A stretch of 33,513 nucleotides of DNA from a bacterium. Its GTDB lineage: Bacteria > Margulisbacteria > Marinamargulisbacteria > JAAEMD01. The DNA lies in NCBI GenBank assembly GCA_024225875.1, contig JAAEMD010000004.1, positions 1 to 33,513 of the forward strand. Direction: 5' to 3'. Shown here piece after piece: positions 24,531 through 32,650 of the stretch (within the stretch, counting starts at the first letter, position 1; the number at the start of each line of letters is the position of its first letter). The position numbers were made by a program, and so were the translations under genes. The notes beneath the pieces are model-generated. The model did not search any database, was not told where the DNA came from, and saw only the letters and a list, made by a program, of their open reading frames with translations.

Positions 24531-24615
24531 AATGTCTGAGTGCTGTGTACTGGCGTACATTAACGAAGTCATTTGAAAACGTCAGTGTCGGACATTTTAC
24601 TTTGGATCAGCTATA
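24512..24615 (+). repeat. Interspersed palindromic repeat, copy D (104 bp variant)
   Basis: The ends are standard (TATAGCTGGTACAAATTGAA and ACTTTGGATCAGCTATA). Relative to A2, 12 bp (CGTTTAAATGAC) are missing between ATGTC and TGAGTG; copy E has the same deletion, so D and E form a subfamily. The TGTACTGGCGTACA apex is intact. The first 19 bp are translated as the end of the aldolase gene. Confidence 0.9.
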
Positions 24616-24725
24616 CGTCACTTAAATTGTAAAAACAGCCCTGATAAAATGAGAGCAAACGCATTTTACATTATCGTATTTTCCTGTATTCTTAAAGAAG
24701 TTCCTTAAAATAAAAGGGGGTTACT

Positions 24726-25760
24726 ATGCTGCCAAAAACTATTGAGATTAAGAACGACCGGGTTTTCCTGATTGACCAGACTAAAATTCCTTATAAACTA
24801 ACAACAGTTGAAATAAAAGATATTGAAGAAATGTTCAGTGCGATCAAAAATATGATAGTCCGGGGCGCCCCGGCAATTGGCGTAGCTGCTGCTGCCGGCA
24901 TCGCACTTTACATAAAAAATCATAACTCTAACCAGCTGACCTTAAACAATATTGTTAATGCCGGCCAAAAACTTAAAAATGCCAGACCAACCGCAGTAAA
25001 TTTAAGCTGGGGCATAGATAATACTGTTAAATTCGCAGGTCAATTTACAGATATTAAACTTCTACAAAAAGAAATATGGACTTTTGTAAAAAAACTCGCT
25101 GATGAAGATATCACTACAAACAGATCCATAGGTAAAAATGGCGCTGAAATAATCAAAAAGAAAGATAAAATCAATGTACTTACACACTGCAATGCAGGTT
25201 CTCTGGCAACAGTTTACTGGGGCACTGCACTTGGCGTTATAAGGGAGTTAGCCTCTGAAAATAGAATCAACATGGTATATGCTGATGAAACCCGTCCTCG
25301 ACTTCAGGGTGGTAAAATAACAGCCTTCGAACTACAAAAGGATAATATACCGGTAACAGTACTAACAGACAGCATGGCTGCACACTTTATGAAAAAGGGG
25401 GTTATAGATATAGTGATTACTGGTGCTGACAGAATAGCTTTAAACGGGGATACTGCCAATAAAATAGGTACCTATAGTCTAGCGATTTGTGCTGATTATC
25501 ATAATATTCCGTTTTATGTAGCAGCGCCTGTATCAACTATTGATTTTAATGCCAGTACCGGCAATGATATACCTGTTGAAGAAAGGGGTCCAGAAGAAGT
25601 AACTCATATCAACAGTATAAATATCATAGCTGACAATGTAAAAGTGCTAAATCCTGCTTTTGATATAACACCTGCCAGACTTATCAAAGCAATAATTACT
25701 GAAAAAAAAGCAATTTCCGGAGATCTGGAAAAAGAAATTTTATTACTGAAAAAAATCTAA
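24726..25760 (+). CDS. mtnA: 5-methylthioribose-1-phosphate isomerase
   Basis: MtnA converts the aldose 5-methylthioribose 1-phosphate to 5-methylthioribulose 1-phosphate. Family blocks are IVRGAPAIGVAAAAGIAL, catalytic C155 in LTHCNAGSLAT, ADETRPRLQGG, and catalytic D235 in VITGADRIALNGDTANKIGTY. Cys and Asp have the same spacing as C160 and D240 of the Bacillus enzyme. At 344 residues it is full length. eIF2B-like and ribose-1,5-bisphosphate isomerases are relatives, but the mtnP neighbour supports MtnA. Its ribosome site is AAAGGGGG. Copy D separates it from the aldolase, so it may be read through the repeat or from a new promoter in the 110-bp gap, where TAAAATG/CATTTTA (24645-24668) forms a 7-bp stem. 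Confidence 0.96.
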   Translation: MLPKTIEIKNDRVFLIDQTKIPYKLTTVEIKDIEEMFSAIKNMIVRGAPAIGVAAAAGIALYIKNHNSNQLTLNNIVNAGQKLKNARPTAVNLSWGIDNTVKFAGQFTDIKLLQKEIWTFVKKLADEDITTNRSIGKNGAEIIKKKDKINVLTHCNAGSLATVYWGTALGVIRELASENRINMVYADETRPRLQGGKITAFELQKDNIPVTVLTDSMAAHFMKKGVIDIVITGADRIALNGDTANKIGTYSLAICADYHNIPFYVAAPVSTIDFNASTGNDIPVEERGPEEVTHINSINIIADNVKVLNPAFDITPARLIKAIITEKKAISGDLEKEILLLKKI

Positions 25761-25782
25761 CCAGTTTATATAAAATAAATAG

Positions 25783-26400
25783 TTACCTTTTAACCATTTT
25801 TAATACTGTTCTAAATAATATTTTCATATCTGTCCAGAAGCCTGCTTCATCTATATATTTTTTATACAAAGCAATTTTCTCTGGCAAAACCTCTTCCAGA
25901 TAACCTTTTTCTTTATCCTCAAATTTTGAAAGTACTCTTTCTTCTTCAATATAATCGATAGCAGCATAATCAGTAATACCTGGTCGAACTTTTAATATAT
26001 CCTGATAATCCTTCCTGTGTTTTACAATATATTTTTCCAGTTCAGGGCGGGGACCTACCAAAGAAATATCTCCAAGTAATACATTTACTAACTGCGGCAG
26101 CTCATCAAGTTTTGTACGCCTCAACCACCTGCCAGCACTGGTTATACGAGGGTCACACTGACTGGTAACACCAGGACCTTTTTTATCTGCATCATAGTAC
26201 ATGGATCTAAATTTATAAAATGTAAACAGCTTAAAATCGCGGCCTACTCTTTCCTGACGAAAAAACACCGGCCCTCTGGAAGTACACTTTATCAAAACTG
26301 CAACAAAAAACAATACCGGGCTTAAAATAAATAGTCCGGTTAATGCCAGAGCAAAGTCCATAATTCTTTTTATATAGTTTACATAAAAGCCTGATTTCAT
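25783..26400 (-). CDS. Initiating sugar-phosphate transferase (monotopic phosphoglycosyl transferase)
   Basis: Enzymes of this kind move a sugar phosphate from a UDP-sugar to undecaprenyl phosphate to start a surface glycan. It is the small PglC-like form of 205 residues without the WcaJ N-terminal membrane domain. A basic N terminus precedes the re-entrant membrane helix (about 12-35, IMDFALALTGLFILSPVLFF). Family motifs follow: GPVFFRQERVGRDFKLFTFYKFRSM, LRRTKLDELPQLVNVLLGDISLVGPRPE and VRPGITDYAA. The sugar transferred cannot be read from the sequence. It is the last gene of the minus-strand glycan block and converges on mtnA with only 22 bp between stops. Confidence 0.93.
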   Translation of the reverse strand: MKSGFYVNYIKRIMDFALALTGLFILSPVLFFVAVLIKCTSRGPVFFRQERVGRDFKLFTFYKFRSMYYDADKKGPGVTSQCDPRITSAGRWLRRTKLDELPQLVNVLLGDISLVGPRPELEKYIVKHRKDYQDILKVRPGITDYAAIDYIEEERVLSKFEDKEKGYLEEVLPEKIALYKKYIDEAGFWTDMKILFRTVLKMVKR

Positions 26401-26407
26401 TGCATCT

Positions 26408-27526
26408 TTATCTGGCGTATTTAATGACTGTATCTATAATATAATCTATCTGTACATCTGTTAAATCAGGGTAAACAGGTAAAGATAGATACTGTTCAAA
26501 GCAGGCATTGGCTACAGAATATTTGCTATCGATAAACTTATACTTTTCTTTATAATATGGATGTTTATGAACAGGTATAAAATGTACTGAAGTAGATATC
26601 CCTTTTTCCTTCAGTTTCTTTATAAGCTCATTTCTATTTTGAACCCTGATAACATATAAGTGCCAGGCTGACTCCCTGTCTGCCGGTACAAAAGGAGTCT
26701 TTATAACTGTATCCTTAAAAGCGGCTGTATACTTTCCCGCAATCTCCGCTCTTTTATCTCTCATCCACTCCAGTTTTTCTAACTGGATAAGACCTAAAGC
26801 AGAACAAATATCAGTTAAATTATATTTATAACCATTATCTACTACTTCATAATACCAGTCACCTGATTCTGAGTAACGGTCCCATGCATCCCTGCTTATA
26901 CCATGTAACCGGTTAATCTTAATCTTCCTGGCATACTGTTCATTATCAGTAGTAGCCATACCTCCCTCTCCTGTAGCAAGTGTTTTGGTAGCATAAAAAG
27001 AAAAACAGGTAATATCACCTAAAGTTCCTATGTTCTTCCCTTTATATGTTGCAGGTACCGCATGAGCAGCATCTTCTATAACAAATAAATCATTCTTTTT
27101 TGCAATAGCCAGTATTTCGTCCATATCGCAGGCTGTTCCAGCAAAATGGACCGGTATTATAGCTTTTGTTCTATCAGTAATTAACTCATTAATTTTCTTG
27201 ACATCAATATTCAGCATCTTATCATCAATATCACATAAAACAGGAACCGCATCAAAATAAGTTACAACCTCAGCTGTAGCAATAAATGTATTAGTTGGCA
27301 GAATAACCTCATCTCCAGGCTTAATACCAACCGCTTTTAGTGCTAAATGTAAAGCTGCTGTTGCAGAATTAAGCGAAACTGCATGTCTGGCACCAGTAAA
27401 ATTTCTAAATCTCTTTTCAAACTCTACAGTTTTAGGCCCCATAGTAAGCCACCCTGACTTTAAGGTATCTACTACTGACTCTATTTCATTATCTCCTATA
27501 CAAGCTTTATGGAATGGTATTTTCAC
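26408..27526 (-). CDS. DegT/DnrJ/EryC1-family sugar aminotransferase (first copy)
   Basis: These PLP enzymes convert a keto group of a nucleotide sugar into an amine. PLP lysine K181 is in FSFYATKTLATGEGG and D152 in VIEDAAHA contacts the cofactor. The start IPFHKACIGDNEIESVVDTLKSGWLTMGP is typical of the family. At 372 residues it is full length. RfbA and RfbB in the same block make dTDP-4-keto-6-deoxyglucose, so C4 amination of that sugar is a sensible guess; UDP-linked 4-keto sugars are an alternative. It is 7 bp upstream of the sugar transferase gene, which suggests that its product feeds glycan initiation. Confidence 0.92.
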   Translation of the reverse strand: MKIPFHKACIGDNEIESVVDTLKSGWLTMGPKTVEFEKRFRNFTGARHAVSLNSATAALHLALKAVGIKPGDEVILPTNTFIATAEVVTYFDAVPVLCDIDDKMLNIDVKKINELITDRTKAIIPVHFAGTACDMDEILAIAKKNDLFVIEDAAHAVPATYKGKNIGTLGDITCFSFYATKTLATGEGGMATTDNEQYARKIKINRLHGISRDAWDRYSESGDWYYEVVDNGYKYNLTDICSALGLIQLEKLEWMRDKRAEIAGKYTAAFKDTVIKTPFVPADRESAWHLYVIRVQNRNELIKKLKEKGISTSVHFIPVHKHPYYKEKYKFIDSKYSVANACFEQYLSLPVYPDLTDVQIDYIIDTVIKYAR

Positions 27527-27543
27527 AGCAAAACCTCTCTATA

Positions 27544-28077
27544 TTAGTTATCAAGCACCACAAAATAATCAGTTTCCAGTGTATTAATATCACACAGCCC
27601 GATATCCAGAATAATACCGATTGCAACATAAGAAGCCATCGTTTTTAATAATGAAATTGCTGCTTTAGCTGTACCGCCAGTCGCAAAAACATCATCAATA
27701 AGTAAAACACGTGACTCTTTTAGTGAGCTGTTTACCTGCATTTCCAGGCAGTCAGTACCATACTCCAGACTATATTTAATTGATTTAACTTCACCTGGAA
27801 GCTTCCCCTTTTTACGTAGCGGGATAAAACCGCATTTAAGCTTTTGTGCTAAAGCTGATCCCAGGATAAAACCTCTGGCTTCAATACCTATAATATAATC
27901 TATACTCCTGAAACGACTGGACAAAGATGCCATATACTCAATAAGTATAGAAAAAGATTTATGGTTCTGATAAACAGGGTTTAAATCTTTAAACAGGATA
28001 CCTTTTTCAGGAAAATCCTGGTAAAACGTAACATTATTAGATAATATCTGCTTTACATCCTCTCTAGCCTGCTTCAT
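27544..28077 (-). CDS. apt: Adenine phosphoribosyltransferase
   Basis: Apt makes AMP from adenine and phosphoribosyl pyrophosphate. The PRPP-binding motif VLLIDDVFATGGTA is at 124-137. The N-terminal FPEKGILFKDLNPV, the IIGIEARGF block and the FIPLRKKGKLPG flexible loop are all characteristic. At 177 residues it is full length. A strong ribosome site (AGGAGG) precedes the ATG. It sits inside a polysaccharide block, between rfbB and an aminotransferase gene, which is out of pathway. The nearest functional partner is MtnP, encoded 4 kb away on the other strand, which releases adenine. Confidence 0.96.
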   Translation of the reverse strand: MKQAREDVKQILSNNVTFYQDFPEKGILFKDLNPVYQNHKSFSILIEYMASLSSRFRSIDYIIGIEARGFILGSALAQKLKCGFIPLRKKGKLPGEVKSIKYSLEYGTDCLEMQVNSSLKESRVLLIDDVFATGGTAKAAISLLKTMASYVAIGIILDIGLCDINTLETDYFVVLDN

Positions 28078-28139
28078 AACAAACCTCCTGCTTGATAATT
28101 TTTCTTCTTAAAAAAAATTCATGACTGCACTTCTTATTT

Positions 28140-29126
28140 TTAATAAACTTTTTTCCAGTATTCTTTCAAAAAATCCAGTTTCTGTTCTACCCATTTAATG
28201 TTTTCAACATACCATGATACTGTTTTACTTATACCTTCTTCAAATTTAACCTGAGCTGACCAGCCGACCTCCTTATTAATCTTTCCGGTATTCAATGAGT
28301 ATCTGAAATCATGGCCCAGTCTATCTTTGACAAATTCTATTAAACTTTCTGGTCTATCAAGTATATTTAGTATAGCTTTAACAACATCAATATTTCTCTT
28401 CTCCTGCCCGCTGCCTGTATTATATATTTCACCTTTATTACCTTTTTCGATCAAAGCATATACAGCTTGAGCACAATCGGAAACATACAGCCACTCTCTA
28501 ACATTCAAGCCCTGGCCATAAACAGGTATTTTCTCATTATTCAGTGCTTTTAAAATAACAACTGGAATCAGTTTTTCAGGATACTGCCAGGCACCATAAT
28601 TATTTGACGGCCTGACTGTAATAACAGGTAACCCATAAGTATGATAATAAGCTCTTCCCATCATATCTGCCGATGCTTTACTAACCGAATAAGGAGAGTT
28701 CGGATCAAGTGGTGTATTTTCATAAAACTGGCCTTCTTCTCCAAGTTCGCCATACACCTCATCTGTAGAAATATTAATAAATTTCTCCAGCCCGGTCTTT
28801 CTGGCTGCATCAAGCACAACCTGAGTACCCCTTACATTTGTATCAATAAATGGTGAGGCATCCAGAATACTTCTATCCACATGACTTTCTGCCGCCCAGT
28901 GAACAACTGTATCCGGTTTTTCTTCCTCAAAAATCTTCTCCATGGAGTTTTTATCAGCAATATCTGCCTTAAAAAATCTTATTCTGTTTTTAACATCCTT
29001 TATTCTTTCCAGATCACCTGCATAAGCAAGATTATCAATAACACAAAGGTCTAAACCTTTATCTACTCCCTGCCTGATAAACTCACTACCTATAAAGCCA
29101 GCTCCACCGGTAACTAATATTTTCAA
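28140..29126 (-). CDS. rfbB: dTDP-glucose 4,6-dehydratase
   Basis: RfbB converts dTDP-glucose to dTDP-4-keto-6-deoxyglucose. The extended short-chain dehydrogenase fold shows the NAD loop TGGAGFIGSEF, catalytic T121-D122-E123 in STDEVYGEL, and Y146/K150 in SPYSVSKAS, plus VRPSNNYG and DRLGHDFRYSLN of the C-terminal sugar domain. At 328 residues it is full length. It is 15 bp after rfbA. No rfbC or rfbD is present, so the keto sugar is probably not turned into rhamnose here but offered to one of the two flanking aminotransferases. Confidence 0.96.
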   Translation of the reverse strand: MKILVTGGAGFIGSEFIRQGVDKGLDLCVIDNLAYAGDLERIKDVKNRIRFFKADIADKNSMEKIFEEEKPDTVVHWAAESHVDRSILDASPFIDTNVRGTQVVLDAARKTGLEKFINISTDEVYGELGEEGQFYENTPLDPNSPYSVSKASADMMGRAYYHTYGLPVITVRPSNNYGAWQYPEKLIPVVILKALNNEKIPVYGQGLNVREWLYVSDCAQAVYALIEKGNKGEIYNTGSGQEKRNIDVVKAILNILDRPESLIEFVKDRLGHDFRYSLNTGKINKEVGWSAQVKFEEGISKTVSWYVENIKWVEQKLDFLKEYWKKVY

Positions 29127-29141
29127 TTGCTCACTCCTTTT

Positions 29142-30008
29142 TTACTCTTTAATTATATCCATTAAATACTGACCATAACCTGTTTTTATCAGAGGACGGG
29201 CTAATTCAGTTAATTGTTTTTTATCGATATAACCCTCTCTGTAGGCTATTTCTTCGATACAGGCTATTTTTAAGCCCTGCCTTTCCTCTACAATTTTCAC
29301 AAAATTAGCTGCGTCTAAAAGAGCATTATGGGTACCAGTGTCTAACCAGGCATATCCCCGGCCCATAAGTTTTACATTCAACTCTCCCCTTTTTAAATAT
29401 ACATTATTAACAGATGTAATTTCCAATTCTCCTCTGGCTGATGGCTTTATTGATCTGGCAATTTTCGAAGCATCCTTATCATAATAATAGAGACCTGTAA
29501 CAGCATAGTTAGACCTGGGTATCCCGGGCTTTTCTTCAATAGAAACAGCCTTACCATCACTATCAAACTCAACAACTCCATAGCTTTCTGGATCAGCTAC
29601 ATAATAGCCAAAAACTGCAGCGCCTGACTTTTGTCTGGCTGTTTCTTTTAATAATTCCGTCAAATTCTGGCCAAAATATATATTATCTCCCAAAACAAGC
29701 CAGACACTATCACCATCAATAAACTCTTCACCAATAATTAAAGCGTCCGCTATACCTTTAGGAGAATCCTGAACTGCATATGAGAAGCTAAGTCCTAAAT
29801 GTTTTCCGTCTCCAAAAAGATCCTGATATCGTCCCAGATCTTTTGGTGTTGATATAATTAATATCTCGTTTACTCCTGCTAACATTAAAGTTGATAGCGG
29901 GTAATAAATCATCGGCTTATCATAGACTGGCAATAACTGCTTTAGTGTCGGTATCGTTATCGGATACAAACGGGTACCACTGCCGCCAGCAAGAATTATC
30001 CCTTTCAT
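29142..30008 (-). CDS. rfbA: Glucose-1-phosphate thymidylyltransferase
   Basis: RfbA joins dTTP and glucose 1-phosphate to give dTDP-glucose. The nucleotide-binding start MKGIILAGGSGTRLYP, the LPVYDKPMIYYPLS block, VLGDNIYFG and GYAWLDTGTHNALLDA are the family marks. At 288 residues it is full length, and the ends match the short RfbA rather than a bifunctional enzyme. It is followed directly by rfbB, and the two supply dTDP-4-keto-6-deoxyglucose. The second DegT gene lies 44 bp upstream in the same direction. Confidence 0.97.
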   Translation of the reverse strand: MKGIILAGGSGTRLYPITIPTLKQLLPVYDKPMIYYPLSTLMLAGVNEILIISTPKDLGRYQDLFGDGKHLGLSFSYAVQDSPKGIADALIIGEEFIDGDSVWLVLGDNIYFGQNLTELLKETARQKSGAAVFGYYVADPESYGVVEFDSDGKAVSIEEKPGIPRSNYAVTGLYYYDKDASKIARSIKPSARGELEITSVNNVYLKRGELNVKLMGRGYAWLDTGTHNALLDAANFVKIVEERQGLKIACIEEIAYREGYIDKKQLTELARPLIKTGYGQYLMDIIKE

Positions 30009-30052
30009 TATTTAAACAACTCCTTTTTCATCTTAAATATAATCCGTTTACT

Positions 30053-31201
30053 TTACTCTATTAAACCCATATTAGATTCTAAGAATTTTAATACATTTTC
30101 CGGATTTTTAATATCTGTTGGAATATTTACAACTTTGTCAGCCAGTTCAACAGCAATGGGATACCTGTCTGTTTCAAAATACCATTTATCAAAACCTGAT
30201 TCTACAGGATGAAGAGGTGAAATAAACCAGTCACCAAGCCTTATTTTAGATTTTTCTGCCAGAGCAAAAAACTTCTTTCTATCATTAACCAGAATCGGAT
30301 ATTTCAAAAAAGAATGGTTTTTAAAATGTTCTTTTTTAATATGTACTTTCCCGTTACGCATCAAAAATTCATTATAATGCCTGGCATTATTCTTTCTTAA
30401 TTCCATCACATATGGCAGTTCTTTCAAATTCTTCAAGCCTTCTCTGGCCTGAGCAGTGCTAAAACCTCTAAAAAAGTTATCCGGAATATCTGTTGAGGTT
30501 ATTTCTATACCTTGAGAAGAACCAATAATAAGATTATGCCTGCTTAAGAATCTATAAAGTCTTAACAGAAGCCAGTAAGAACTATCACATAAAAAATACC
30601 TTCTGACAAAATATAAAACCCTTAAAACCAGCTCTGCTTTAAAACCGGGCTCTGATTTCTGATTATACAAGCTGCTCATTTTATCAAAAATTGTCTGATT
30701 ATTAATTAACGCAAACCCACCTAATCCAGTTGAAAAAGGTTTGTTCCACTGTGTTGAAAAAAAAGCAGCATCACAATAACTTCCATTGGGCTTACCCTTA
30801 TATGTTCCGCCAAAACCATGACAACAATCTTCAATTGTCAATAATTTACAGGCTTTTGCTATTGCGGCTATCTCTTCCAGGTTTGATGATAATCCATAGG
30901 TATTCTGACAAATTACAGCTTTTGTTTTCTCAGTTATTGCTTCTGCTAATTTTGAAACATCCATATTATATGTCTGTCTGTCTACATCTACATAAACAGG
31001 TTTAGCTCCCAGATAAATAATTTGATTAGGGACTACCACACAGGTATAAGCAGGCAGGATAACCTCATCACCAGAAGAAATGCCAGCGCTCTTTAATATC
31101 GAGTAGAGAGCGACCCTGCCCTTCCAGTAAAAAAACAGCTGCCTGCTGGCAGGCAAATATCTGGTTAACTGCTCATTAAAATTATCTAAATATTTTTTCA
31201 C
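30053..31201 (-). CDS. DegT/DnrJ/EryC1-family aminotransferase (second, divergent copy)
   Basis: This 382-residue PLP enzyme is only distantly like the first copy. PLP lysine K154 lies in FFSTQWNKPFSTGLGG and the cofactor Asp D125 in TIEDCCHGFGG, so it is a complete catalyst. SGDEVILPAYTCVVVPN is the usual phosphate-binding neighbourhood. A Cys pair beside D125 and an extra segment (about 180-225) rich in Arg, Tyr and Leu distinguish it. It starts at GTG 31199-31201 without a good ribosome site. The substrate is unknown: an amino sugar for the same glycan is likely, since rfbA and rfbB follow. Two aminotransferases of different subfamilies suggest two amino sugars in the repeat unit. Confidence 0.87.
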   Translation of the reverse strand: MKKYLDNFNEQLTRYLPASRQLFFYWKGRVALYSILKSAGISSGDEVILPAYTCVVVPNQIIYLGAKPVYVDVDRQTYNMDVSKLAEAITEKTKAVICQNTYGLSSNLEEIAAIAKACKLLTIEDCCHGFGGTYKGKPNGSYCDAAFFSTQWNKPFSTGLGGFALINNQTIFDKMSSLYNQKSEPGFKAELVLRVLYFVRRYFLCDSSYWLLLRLYRFLSRHNLIIGSSQGIEITSTDIPDNFFRGFSTAQAREGLKNLKELPYVMELRKNNARHYNEFLMRNGKVHIKKEHFKNHSFLKYPILVNDRKKFFALAEKSKIRLGDWFISPLHPVESGFDKWYFETDRYPIAVELADKVVNIPTDIKNPENVLKFLESNMGLIE

Positions 31202-31223
31202 TGAACTTTATATTAACTTAAAA

Positions 31224-32339
31224 CTAAATGAATAAAAATTGCTTTAAATGCTCTACAATTCTATGCGCGGCTTTACCATCCCAGTATTTGAGCTCCTGTT
31301 TTCTTTTATTATTACCGTTTATTATATTTTTATATGCCCTGTAAATATTTTCTGGATCAGTACCTGCTAAATAGTTTGTGCCATTAGTAACAGTTACTGG
31401 TCGCTCTGTATTATCACGAATTGTTATACATGGCACATCTAAATAACTGGTTTCTTCCTGTAAGCCGCCGCTATCTGTTAAAACCATACCTGCATTCATA
31501 GTCAGGCTTAACATTTCATTATAACCAAGCGGGTCAAGCAGATTTATAACCCCCTCTTCTATACTATTAGAAAATGATTTATATCTGAAACCAAACTCAG
31601 AAACTTTCTTCCTTGTTCTTGGGTGGATAGGAAATATAACTTTTGTATCCTGAGAAATTTTATCAATAACACCCCATATTCCAGAAAACACTTTCTCAAT
31701 ATCAACATTTGAAGGTCTATGAAGAGTCAAAAGCACATAATTTCCTTTTACCAGTCCAATATCTTTATAAAACCGGGCTACTTTTACTTCTTTAAGTTGA
31801 TTTTCCAGTGTATCAATCATTACATTACCAACAAACACTATCTTTTCTTTTACGGCACCTTCTTTTAACAGCTGTCTGTCAGCATCCTGTGATGGAGTAT
31901 ATAAAATATCAGCAACAGCATCTGTAACCAGCCGGTTGATTTCCTCCGGCATCCTGCGATCAAAACTTCTTAGACCCGCCTCAATATGTGCCACCGGAAC
32001 ATGTAGTTTTGCAGCAACTATACTACAGCCCATTGTTGAATTAACATCACCGGCCACAACTACCAGGTCCGGTCTTTCCTTAAGTACAACTTCTTCAAAC
32101 CTTTTCATTACTTCAGCTGTCTGCCAGGCATGTGATCCTGAGCCAACTCCCAGATTTATATCGGCCAGGGGTATGTTAAGCTGTTCGAAGAATGTATGAC
32201 TCATGTTCTTATCATAATGCTGTCCTGTATGGACAATAATCGACTCAAATAAATCAGGATACCTTTTCAATTCTCTTACAACCGGACCAATCTTCATAAA
32301 GTTAGGCCTGGCAGCTGCCACCAGAATTATTTTTTTCAT
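31224..32339 (-). CDS. wecB: UDP-N-acetylglucosamine 2-epimerase (non-hydrolysing)
   Basis: WecB interconverts UDP-GlcNAc and UDP-ManNAc. The GT-B-like fold is marked by AAARPNFMKIGPV, IIVHTGQHYDKNMS, VVAGDVNSTMGC, HIEAGLRSFDRRMPEEINR with the conserved acid residues, LTLHRPSNVD and LTDSGGLQEE. At 371 residues it is full length. The ribosome site GAGGAG is clear. It is the first gene of the minus-strand glycan block. With the UDP-HexNAc dehydrogenase at 21804-23108 it could give UDP-ManNAcA. Confidence 0.97.
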   Translation of the reverse strand: MKKIILVAAARPNFMKIGPVVRELKRYPDLFESIIVHTGQHYDKNMSHTFFEQLNIPLADINLGVGSGSHAWQTAEVMKRFEEVVLKERPDLVVVAGDVNSTMGCSIVAAKLHVPVAHIEAGLRSFDRRMPEEINRLVTDAVADILYTPSQDADRQLLKEGAVKEKIVFVGNVMIDTLENQLKEVKVARFYKDIGLVKGNYVLLTLHRPSNVDIEKVFSGIWGVIDKISQDTKVIFPIHPRTRKKVSEFGFRYKSFSNSIEEGVINLLDPLGYNEMLSLTMNAGMVLTDSGGLQEETSYLDVPCITIRDNTERPVTVTNGTNYLAGTDPENIYRAYKNIINGNNKRKQELKYWDGKAAHRIVEHLKQFLFI

Positions 32340-32530
32340 TCTTCTCCTCTTTAATACTTAATTACAATAACAAAAGTATAGCTGTCAGACAAAAAACTTT
32401 ACCTTTTTTATTATCATAAAATATCATAATCACTGCCATCAGTTAAGAATACTTCAATATAAAGCCTTAAGATAAAAAACAATTTTAAACTGGCCCACAA
32501 TAGTGTTGATGGGCAATGAGGCTGAAACTT

Positions 32531-32558
32531 CTAAGTTCTAAGTTCTAAGTTCGAAGTT
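32531..32558 (+). repeat. Heptanucleotide tandem repeat (CTAAGTT)n
   Basis: Three exact CTAAGTT units are followed by one CGAAGTT. They lie in the 470-bp gene-free stretch between wecB and the next gene, which otherwise holds repeat copy E and AT-rich sequence with no recognisable gene. The array may vary in length between strains. Confidence 0.85.
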
Positions 32559-32650
32559 ATTGCCAGATTACCAGCCATTTTTGCTTTTAAGCCAATATAT
32601 ACTGATAAATCGTAACTTTATGTACGTATTGTATGTTTATTTTAGAGCTG

